In this document: in pieces, positions 25,516 to 36,419 of the stretch
Position numbering within the stretch: the stretch's first letter is position 1
How the letters are laid out: each line of letters begins with the position of its first letter
Source of the DNA: Dipetalonema caudispina
Taxonomy: Eukaryota > Nematoda > Chromadorea > Rhabditida > Onchocercidae
Direction: 5' to 3'
Assembly (NCBI GenBank): GCA_013365325.1
Contig: JABVXV010000279.1
Coordinates: forward strand, 1 to 64,000
DNA length: 64,000 nucleotides
The notes under the pieces: generated by a model
What the model saw: the letters and a program-made list of their open reading frames with translations, nothing else
What the model was told of the DNA's origin: nothing
Databases searched by the model: none
Translations under genes and position numbers: made by a program

Positions 25516-28500
25516 ATGCTTTCACTGTTAACGGTTAATTGGTTACGAATACCGTTACTACTGTCGCTATTGTTGCAACTACACTGTGGTGCACCAGCAG
25601 AACAAGTCACATTCGAGTAAATTTTCAATCCCTTTCGATAATTTTGCTTCAAATTTTTATTTTAAGGTTAAAAAAAGAAATTCTACGTTTGACAATTTTC
25701 ATCATAGAATTACCAGTTAAAGTTGAACTTTTCAAATTCAATTGAATTTTGAAATTTCTGCAGTGTACAAAAATGGGCCAATCTTTTGAGTGAACATCTG
25801 CAAGAAATGTTTAGTGGTGCTACCAAGGAAACTGATATCATTGCGGTATACTTTCTATCTCCTTTGTTAAAACTTCAGCATTTTCGGGTTTCATCTTCAC
25901 AGTCTTCATGCGAATTTCGGGTTGGAAGATTATGAACCCAAAATTTGGCTCAACTTATAGTCACATTTTTTGTAAAACATTTGGTTTTATGGTTTTAAAT
26001 ATTGTATGAAGCATGAAATAGCTAATACTAAGTAAATAAATACGTATCAAATCGATTTTCTCAAAACAGAACCATTGTAGATGTATAAAAATTATGGTGA
26101 AGTTGAAATATTTGATCCTCGAATTGAGCTTAAAAAGACAAAAAATGCAGTCGAGGCATACTTGAAGCGACGTGCTAAAGTTGCTTGGGTATGTTTATCA
26201 TTTCCAAATTAAGCAATTATGCAGATGAAATCAACAACAAAGATTAACGAAAATTATTGTTTCATTTGGAATTCAAATTGTTCAAAACAGAAGCATCAAA
26301 TTAATCTGGCCATACATATAACCATACTGAAATATACTGGATGAACTGATAAGTCTACATTTGAATTTAACTCCCATTTTAAACTGGATTTAAAATTCAG
26401 GAAGCAAAAGTAACCTTGGAATCACGTACTCTGGCTAATCTCACTGAACATGATGTAAATGATCCGACGAGCACTCACTTCATACGTTTCATGGCAGCTA
26501 AGCAAGAAACTGATGCTGCACGAGTGTACGTACACGATCATACCGCTAGTGTGATCGAGGTAATCTGTTAGAATTTCTATTCTCGATTATTAAACTCATG
26601 AAAATCGAGAAATCAAACGAATGGATCTACTATTCGTTCGATTCTGCATCGGGAGAGATTCACATAATGATGATATAGCTCTTCAATAATTGAGTTTTTC
26701 CATTTTGTAATCAGTTGGACTCTATCTGTTACTGTCAAGATCTGTTACTATTAAGAAACTGTTAAGATCGAATCTAATTTAATTCGACCTTAACAGTTTT
26801 CTTTTCTCAGTGTATTTTTGCAGGTAAACAGTACACGACGGTTTAATTTAACACCAAATGCCAATTTGTATGGAATTCCAACGAGTTCACTCTCTTCTGC
26901 CGTCCATGTCCCAACACCGGTTTATGACCGAAGTAAGAGAGTAGCTTAGTTGAATATTTTAAAATCATAATGATTTGCTTATTGTGTAAGCGGAATTCTT
27001 TTTCCACATTCTGTTAGACTTTGAATAAATTAGTATATGTGGCGACAAATCTACACAAGAATCACCGACGAACTTTAACCTTTCGCATTTCTCTTCCTTG
27101 ATTTGGAGCTAAAATTTAATATATTATGAACGAAATTTATTTATTTTGAATTTATACGAAAACAAATAAGCTAAAATTGAACACTTTTTGTAGACCCAGA
27201 AGTGTTGCTGAAAATAAATTGGTCTGATATCGATCACTTATATCGAGCAAATCAAGAAGAAACACGTGACCTCGCTTTTCAGATGTTTTGCTCGGAATCT
27301 GGGTTTATGCGGTATTATCCAGGTAGATATCAATTTACGCATTTGTTTTCCATGACCTGTCGAAAGATTAATTTTTTTCCTTGTTTTGTGATTAGATTGT
27401 CATTTTTGGACATCTTTTGAGCTGTTTTTAAAATTATGATTATCTTAGGTTAATGTTTCTCCTTGATTGCAAGCCATTTGATCGGCTGTTTTCATTTTAC
27501 AGCAGTATCATGGATATGGGATAATCGTGTGGAAAAACTTGATTTATTCGACTGCAGGAGTACGGAATGGTAAATATGAACATTTTTATAAAAATCATTG
27601 TTCCCCGCTTTTTCGTCTATGCTATAATATGATTTTATATCACATTTCTTTCTTAATTTTTATTGAATGGAAATCATTTCAACAACTGAAAAGGCTATTA
27701 TACTTGAAGACTGTAGAAATTCACGTCAACTATAATTTGTGTCTGTCATAACAATTATTTTCGGTTCATTTATGGTACTTTCCTTATTATTTTCTGGTTG
27801 GATGTGAATTTTTGTTGTGCTTTTAGGTACATTAATGCTGCGACGCTATCCAAGAATGTCATTATAATGTTAGATATGTCTGGCTCAATGCTTGGCCAGA
27901 GATTCGAAATAGCCAAACAAACTGTGGAAGCAATATTGGAAACACTCTCCGACAATGATTTCTTCAACATATTACTCGTTAGTACTTTTTCAGATCGTTT
28001 GCGCCAAAGGTTGAATTTGAGGTCGGATTTTTACATGGGTAATTTCTTCATGCCTTTATTTTTGATGATAAAGTTATTATCCTGCAGTTTTCAAAAACGG
28101 TTGGTTTTTTGGATGAATGTAGTGAAAAAGCTGGGTTATTGCAAGCAACAGTTCGCAATAAGAAGGTATTTTTTTTGTGCATTTTCATTTTTCTTATCAA
28201 TCTCTTTTAATTGCTTTTTCATCTTTAATTAAGTCTTGTGCTTCAGTTGATGAATTATTTTTGTATTTTGATTGGTTGTTTAAAATTTTCATTTTCAATA
28301 CCGTATTTTAATTCTAAGGAGATATGATCGGCGTATGGGGGGTAATGTTTCAGATGCTACGAGCCCGACTGAATGGTATGTCATCAGAAGGTAAGGCAGA
28401 ATATGAAAAAGGCTTGATTAAAGCCTTCGAAACATTGATGAAAGTAAGTTTTTCTTTCGTGAAGAAGTTTTTTAATTTGCAGATAAGTGGATTTTGAGAT

Positions 28501-31500
28501 ATTCAAACCAGCTTTCTTGTTGCTTCGGCTTCATGTTTGATGTGTTTGTCGTGTAACTGCTTGAAACTAAGAGTGCAAGGCTTAGCTTTTATAACTAGTG
28601 TACATGCCTATTACTTTCAAACTATCTTGCTAGCATTGAAGCACTAACGTTAACTATGTGTTAAACTATGGTTGATTATGGATTTACAAGCTTTTGGATA
28701 CAAGTAGACCTGTGTCATTTGACAAGATGCACTTGCTAAGTTAATTAGTCTGAAAGGGATATCGTGTTTTTCGTTTGTGTTTTTTGTCAATTTATTGTCG
28801 TTTGCGCTTCATCCACATACAGCTTCCCGGATCGGTCAATTTCACGACAACTGAAGAATTGGCAACACGTCAGGAGCTAGCTGGTGGTGTACTACCTGCT
28901 GATGTTCATTACATCGCTGTTCAAGATCATATCCTTGTGGTCCCGAATCATCTTTATCAGGCAGTAAGTGCTAGCTATCACTAGCTGTGTTTGATACTAT
29001 AAGCGACATAATATTTATACAAGTTTATCCTTGAAAGGTAAAACTAAGCCGTTGACCGCTGACTTTTCGCATGTGCTGCTTCCTTTCATTACTTGTTCGT
29101 ACCGCTTAAAAACGCTTAGGCACCTCATTTGAACGCTTTAGCATCAGTGTTGCAAACAGCATCATCATATTTATGAATTCAAGGAATTTAAATAATATCA
29201 AGTTGGATAACACAATAAGTTCAAAATAATTGGAAATTTTGTTTCTTTGTCGAATTCAACTTTTGAATATTGATTTAAAATTGTGATGAAGTAACAAGTT
29301 GTATGTGAAACACATCGCTTTTTGCTTAAATTAATAGAGAGCAGAAAAGAAGTTCCTGTTCTGTATTGAAGAAATGGACGAGAAACCAAAACGAAGAAGC
29401 TGGATGATTCCCCAGAAATCTTCATCTAACAAAGTCTGATGAAATGTCGGTATTAAATAATGTAGGTATTATGCTTTTATTACAGATGCGTAATTATACC
29501 GGAAAGAAGGCACAGTTTGGTTGTAATGACATTATTATGCTAATTACTGATGGAGCACCCAATTATTTCAAGCAAATTTTCCATCTGTACAATAAAAATA
29601 AATCGGTAAATGACTTCATCATTTTATGTTGGATATTACAATACTCTGATATAGTTTCTCAACTGAACACTTCATATCTTGAATATGTAATGACCAGCTG
29701 TAAACTTCATCGTATAAATCTTATCTAATAAGCCTAGAAATTTTAATTCCTAGGATTACATTCAATTGAATAATAATTGTAGGTTCGCTTCTTTTCATTT
29801 CTAATAGGAGAAGAAGCAACAGATGTGGCACAGGTGAAATGGATGGCATGTGAAAATAAAGGTTTCATGGTACATATCAGTAATTTGGCTGATGTACAAG
29901 AGAAAGTTCAGGTATCTGAAGTTACTTACAATCTGTGCTAATTTTGGTACCAGTTGTAATAGTGATATTTACAACCACTAATAAACTGGTCAGGGGCTAG
30001 CAATTCAAATTTATTTCTAAAGAATGATTCATCGGACCAGCACTTCATAATTTTGTTACCCATCTGTTTATTGGCTTCTGTCAGAATCGGATGAGGCATA
30101 ATGATCTGTTATTTGCTTAGTGACTCGGCTACAGTAGTTTCTATCAATAACTTTAATTGATATAGAGTTTTTTTTAGATTTTTGAAGATACATTAGAAAG
30201 ATTTATTTGATTTTAAGCATTATATCAAAGTAATGAGTCGACCGGTTGGTAGGCATGGTGCAAGTTTTGGTGAAAAGGATGCCATTTGGAGTGGTATATA
30301 TAAGGAACGATTGGTAAACCTGACATTTCATTGACTTTTACGGAAATATTTATGATAAATATTCATGTTATTCACTAAAACTTTCTGAAATATTAACTAA
30401 TCCGCATCTTTATGTTGAAAGATGTTTTTTTTTTTTTTTTTTCTAAAATATAAAAATCTGTAAAAACATAAATTTTGACGAAAATGTAGGAAATTTATGA
30501 AGAAAAGTATAAATTTCTGGACTCTTCTCGACAAATAGATTTAATTTTTTCCAGCTAACAATCAGTCAAAGCCCAGTGAAGAAAGTAAGTTTTAATTTTT
30601 ATTATTTCTAGATTTTGCATTGCAACTTTCCTTTCAGTTACCTACATTTCTCATAAATTGATTAAAGTATGTCATAATAACTGTATTTTCCAGAAATCCC
30701 GCATCAAACGTGTAGATCCAAGGGTTAGTTGCTTTTCATATTTCAGAATTTTATTTTGAAAACTTCTAGTGATATATGGTATCACGATTTGCATCATTTT
30801 GATTTTTAAAAAAATTAGAAAAGTGAGGCAATGATTGCTCTAGCATTGAGACCCTCTGTTTATAATTCTCTTGTTCACTTAATTCCTGAAGACCTCAACG
30901 TTGAATGACCCCCTAAATATATATATGAGAAAGCAAATTCAGAATTGTTCTGTTTCTCATCGTATAACCCTTATCCAACCTTTATGTTTACTTTCGATTT
31001 TCCCAACTTTTTAATCGTTTTATGAAGTTGTGCTTAACTTCACAATGGCTTGACAAGTTACCGATAACCAGGATATTTTTGTTTATTTTTAGACCGAAAT
31101 GTTGGTTACAACGGTAAGTTATCCTGTGATCCAGGATGAAGAGTTGATGGGAGTTGCTGCCGTTAGTGTACCAGTCACTGAATTGGCACAATTGGTCCAT
31201 ACCGTAAATGTAAGATATGTTACATTGTTGGATGATAAACCTGACCTCCATATAGCATATAGTTGTCGGAATTCCTCGATATGCGATTTGATATTAAGTG
31301 ACGTTCAAGAAATATTATAGTGACAGGAATGAGTTTAAGGTTTAGAAAATTTATCAATTTACAGTTTGGAAGTCGGAGCTATGCATTCATGCTGGATAAC
31401 AATGGTTATGTGATGTTCCATCCACAAATGCGACCTCTGGTAAGTGTAGATCATTGCAAATGAGAATGGTAATTTATGAATGAATTTTTAATACTTCCAT

Positions 31501-34500
31501 TATGAGTTTGATCAGGTCGTCATGAAAAAAATATAAAATCTTTAAATCATATTCGTTATAAAATAGTTTAGATCAAATTTTATAGGATCCGGAAACAAAA
31601 CAGATGAAGTTAAATTACAACAATATCGATATTCTGGAACTTGAAGTACCTCAGAATCAACAAATAGTTAGTTTTGTGTCACAATTTTGAAAATTTTGAA
31701 CTTTGAATCTTTAATGTGATAGGTTTGTTCAGGATACCTTCTACTCTTCGTGTCGTTCTTTCTGTCTAATTTCAATTTACATTCCTATTTGCGGTTTTTT
31801 AGTTAAACGATCATTTATCAGTGAAGAATCGTTTACAGTACGATACTAGTGAGGTAAAATTCTGCGCCACTGCTAGTTTCTCTCTGTTATGCATTATAGC
31901 TGCATGCCATATCTTTCCTATTTGTGGTTTTTTTTTTTTTTTTTCTTTTGAACATTGTTGATCCATCTAGTTGATTTCATGCGAGCTATTTTGAAAAATT
32001 TTCAAGATGATTTCTAATTAAACAAGAAAAAAAAAATGAAACTTGATGTTTTGTACCTCTTTATCTTTTGAATTTTTTATGCGGTCTTTGCGCACTCTGC
32101 ACTTGTGCTTTTACTCGTTGTTGTTGTTTTTGAATGACTTCAAATCATATCCTATTTGTTGTTCGATTGTTCATTTCTTCAGAATCGCTTCTTATTGAAG
32201 AAGCAAATTTTTATGATGATATGAATTGAAATTTAGAAAATGATAAGTTCTATTCTGTGCACTTCACTGCTTCACTTAAATGTTTATTTTGAAAAGAAAA
32301 GTTTTGATTTAATATTTCAGATACGTAGTTCAATGGTTAATTGTAATAGTGGCAAGGCATATACTTTGGATATATTGTATGCAACATCCAACTTAGTAAG
32401 TTTATTCATTTTTTACTCGTGAATTATTGATTTATTTAAATGATTTGTAATGTTGGCTGCAGGAACGTGTGTACCGTCAATCGAACAAGTATTATTCGGA
32501 ATGCCTGAAACAATCACTTTTCACGTATGTTTTTTTTTTTTTTTGCTGAATGCTATAGATTAATAATTTTTGAGGATCGTCTGGATTCGGAAAATCCGAG
32601 ATAGTTCTTTGATTATACAAAATTAAGAATTCATCTTCTACCAAAATTCAAAAAAAAAAAAAAAAAACATATGTGTTTATATGTTAAACAACTATCAATC
32701 TTTTTCCTTTATCGTTAAACTGCTGAATGTTTTAAACAGATATATTCCCTCATCACTTTGATTGCAGTATTGGATTAGCAGTAGCGAAAGGTGACGAGAA
32801 ACGAATAAAACCGAAGAAAGAAATTAACTATGGTGATGTGAAGCTATTGTGGTATGATATGCCAAACTGGCTGATGCATCCCACTTGGTGTGATTTCCTT
32901 TTTTTTTGATTTCTGCTAATGAGTTATTTTTCGGTAACATTGAAAAATATTTGGCAAAATGCAAGTGAACTATGTGTTTGACATTATTTGTATTAAAGCA
33001 ACAATACTTTCAATTTTTTCTTCAGGCGCTACTGCTTACTGAATGACCGTGAAACGCAGTTAACTCCTGAGGCTGCATTTCGTGAGTATGTTCGAAAAAT
33101 GCGTACAGATGGACGTTTACCCAAACTTTGTGAATATCGAAAGCCTCTCATCAACCGATTCCTATTTGATATGAAAGCAACAAATGGTTTAACAAATTTA
33201 TGGGATGTCAACTGGAAAGACAATAGAAAGTAACATTACGCTTTTCATGCTTATTATCCATTGTTGTTTGAGTATTTCTTGTTTTGGTTGCTAGCTTATA
33301 TCAATGTTCTCATGTATCATAAGGAAGTCTTGCTGTTAAGATTGTTGTTAAAGTTTTTATTACAGGAAACAAATTCACCTTGTTTGGTTTGCTACCGTTT
33401 CGGGTATGATAAAATATTGGGATGAGTTACCGGATGGATTGACAAATGTCAATCCTAACTTGCCGCCAACGGTGACGCCGGAAACTGCATCAGTGCCGAA
33501 ACTAACAACAGCTGGTTCTCAAGCAATACCGAAACAACAAATGTTTGTTTAAAACTGTATTGTAGGCCATATTAGTTGGTGCAATACAGAAAAGTTTTAA
33601 AAAATTTCGTTTGGATTCGTAAGATGATCTAATTCTAGACTGTTAGTTCTAACATAGAGTTTGCAAAGTTCGAGCGAATATGGCTTTAAAAGAAAACTTC
33701 CTATCCGGATAAATCCGAAAGTAGAATAGAGTTAGTTTACAAGGAATCCGATTGAACTGGATTTATCAAATAATTAGTTTGTTATTCAAGAGAATATCCT
33801 ATGTATGCCAGACTATGATTTTTGAACTTAAAAATGAATCAGCAAATGCATTGTCGTTTCCAGAAGCTATCAACACTTTATCAGAGACTTAAATCGTCGT
33901 TCCAGTGAAGATCAGTACTTTCAACGCAGCGTTCGGATGCCAGGACGTTTGGTTGTTGATGTAAACAAGGAAAGTATGTATCATCGCACTTTGTTAGCAG
34001 TAAAGAAAGTTTCCGGATCAAATCATCTATTTGAAGCATTTGTTTAGCATACCTTTGGTATCAAAAAGGGACGCAATCAGCTTATGGTCGTCCAGAAAAT
34101 ATTTCGCTTCTTCTAACGGTCACTAAAGCGCTGCATATTGATGGTGCATTAGTTGGTGTGGTGGGATTGGAATGGACGCTCGACTATATGGCAAAAGTAA
34201 TGAGAAAATTCGGTTGTGGGCCACAGGTAAACCAATTTTTGTTGTATATTAATTTAAACTGATTTGTTTCAAATTAATTTCTATAAATTCCTAAAACAAT
34301 TTTTAGTTTTTGGAAAATTTGCGGCAAATTTCGTGTGGTTTACAATTTTTAAAAAGATATTTTATTGAAGGATGAGCGCCGATGGTGTTTTCTATTGGAT
34401 GAACATGCATATATCGTTTACAGTAGTTTGAATACTTCTATGAGTAGCAGTAGTAGATTTCCTGGTGATAAAACAGGAATCCCGAAAAATTTCGGTTTGT

Positions 34501-36419
34501 TAGGACGTTGGTTTGGGTCGGTGAATCGAGTTACAGAAAGGACGATGACACTATTGTTAAAGAATAACTACTATACCGAGTATGCTCAAAAAATTTTGAT
34601 AGATGTTTATAGTATTCAATATTTCCAAGGTTTCTTATCGCCAGGATGAATGTTTCAGTTGAATTTTTTGTCAAAAATATTTGGTTAAAATTAATTAAAA
34701 TTACTTTTTTTACAGAACAACATATGTTGATTATCAAGCAATCTGTAAACAAAATGAAATGGTTATGTATACTGCTGGTGCTGCTTTAAGGGTAAGATGA
34801 AGAACTGTCAAATTTAACGATTATTATGTTATGAATTTTAAAAACTCAAAACTAAGGTGTGTTTAAGAATTACTCCTTCCAATGCATATCTTAAAAGTTA
34901 AGTCAAGACCATATCTCTTTCAGGTTAATGCAATACTTGGATCGCTGTTGTGGGTTTGGAGCAGATTGTTGGCGTTATTACGAAATTTCACTATTATTCA
35001 AATATTCACATCATTAATGCATCCATATGTTGACGGTTCGATTTAAAGTTCTAAATTTAAATGCAGTTTCTATTCCCAGATGACCAATCTTATTTTCATG
35101 TTCAACTTCAACAACATTGCACATTGTTATTGGTCATAGTCTTCCAAGTAGAATTACATCTTATTATTTCATAATTTCAAAATCCACGAAAGGATCAGAT
35201 CATGAGATCAGATGAGATCTAACCAAGAAAGACATTATAAAATACATCCTTCAGCATATACTGCAACGTTTACTGGTGATACTGACACATTTTCATGCGA
35301 TAAAGCGGCGAAATATTACTTGGCAAATTGGGGTGTTCAAGATTGGTCAAGCAATGGATCGAGGCGGGAAATGCCCAAATCATCAGTGCTAATTGCTGAT
35401 AATTTATCCGAGCGTCCATGCAAACATAATCCAGCTAAATGTGCTGTGTAAGTTAGCTGTTTAAAGCAGTTTGCTTGATCGGATTTTTGTGGATTCATTT
35501 TATAATACTGTTCTAACAACAATCCTTTGCTTCCAGAAAAATGTATGCTCATTGGGTCCCAAATACCAATTTGTTGTTGGTTATTATTGTGCAGAGCAAT
35601 CCGACATCAGGTTCCTCTGTTTGCTATGATGAAACACGATGTCCGCTCTCCACACCGCCCGAATTTATGACCACATACATTCAGGTTAAAAAACTTTCCT
35701 TTAAACTTAAAAATTCGAATTTTAAAATCAAAGAATAAAGATTAATGGATGGAAAAGTATTCTAAACATTTCAAGGAATTTATTAGAAATTTTTAATGAA
35801 ATTGGTGTTAACTAGTAGTCGGTCCGAAAAATAATTAGTAATTTAATTTTTGGTACAAAAAATTGGTGTGATAAAAATTTATATTTGCATATCATCCATT
35901 CAACATTTAGCATTTAATTACTTGCAGGTGGATAACGCTTCAGACAAACAACAAGTAACTGTAAGCACAAACATAGCTGATTCATTTTCCGAAGACGTTG
36001 ACGATAGGAGGTGTCGACATGTCCATGCAAAGCAACGTAAATCACCGTCGAAATGTGTGCATTCTGATGAGGTCAAACTCATTAATTTACGAAAAAATCT
36101 GTAACTTGAAATCACTGAACATCCATCATCAACTTGTAAACTTACTGGTCTTTTATTTTTACTTTTCACTTGACCTTTAGTCCTTAAGGCTTTCAATTTT
36201 GAAAGATACAACTACTTTCTGCTCTGTTATCAAATTTTGTCAGTTATGTGTCGAGACGCTTATCTTTCTGGTAATCAGGTACGTAGTTGCTTTTTTCTTA
36301 TTTTTCAGGATGAATCACAATATCCATGTTCGCAGATGGCATCTCATTTGGTACCATTTGGTACGACAATTCTTTTATTGGTTGCTATCATTTGTGAAAT
36401 AGCATATGTCATGTTATAA
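25516..36419 (+). CDS. Voltage-gated calcium channel alpha-2/delta subunit
   Basis: Extracellular auxiliary subunit that drives surface expression of CaV channels. Thirty-four phase-matched exons give 1,295 aa (1,248 without exon 11): 25516-25616, 25764-25845, 26081-26188, 26401-26559, 26824-26932, 27194-27322, 27503-27569, 27827-27977, 28088-28165, 28354-28443, 28823-28963, 29486-29605, 29783-29911, 30218-30313, 30555-30584, 30694-30723, 31093-31209, 31365-31439, 31586-31666, 31803-31853, 32321-32395, 32463-32524, 32768-32887, 33026-33229, 33366-33542, 33864-33973, 34048-34226, 34371-34555, 34716-34791, 34924-35035, 35207-35447, 35537-35684, 35928-36071, 36309-36419. A signal peptide (about 1-25) precedes VWA_N and the VWA domain with MIDAS DMSGS (268-272) and LITDG (425-428). 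[11 protein letters not shown] and the Cache-like repeats follow, then a hydrophobic C-terminus ([20 protein letters not shown]) for GPI or membrane anchoring. It resembles the vertebrate alpha-2/delta-3 class. I cannot decide between unc-36 and tag-180 orthology. Confidence 0.94.
26757..26798. repeat. Near-perfect 17-bp intronic hairpin
   Basis: The arms AACTGTTAAGATCGAAT (26757-26773) and ATTCGACCTTAACAGTT (26782-26798) pair at 16 of 17 positions around an 8-base loop. It lies in intron 4 of the alpha-2/delta gene, ending 25 bases before the next exon, where it could mask or loop the acceptor. Confidence 0.8.
28823..28963 (+). other. Symmetric cassette exon within the alpha-2/delta VWA domain
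   Basis: This 141-base, phase 0-0 exon (acceptor ACATACAG, donor GTAAGT) encodes 47 residues beginning [20 protein letters not shown] and ending [10 protein letters not shown]. It lies between the exon ending FETLMK (28443) and the exon starting [19 protein letters not shown] (29486). Skipping it keeps frame and gives the contiguous helix-loop-strand seen in vertebrate alpha-2/delta-3, so it is an insertion in a loop of the VWA fold. No stop codon, good splice sites and balanced codon use argue that it is coding. Whether it is constitutive or alternative cannot be told from DNA alone. Confidence 0.68.
30555..30723 (+). other. Two consecutive 30-base microexons of alpha-2/delta
   Basis: Exons 30555-30584 ([10 protein letters not shown]) and 30694-30723 ([10 protein letters not shown]) are each 10 codons, phase 0 on both sides, with clean CCAG acceptors and GTAAGT/GTTAGT donors. 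They lie in the variable segment between the VWA domain and [11 protein letters not shown], where vertebrate paralogues also vary. Either or both can be skipped without frame change. Confidence 0.65.

Noticed and set aside
31099..31320. Alternative donor GTAAGT inside the exon at 31093-31209
   Set aside because: Using it would remove the conserved [19 protein letters not shown] segment, which aligns with the alpha-2/delta family. The later donor keeps it.
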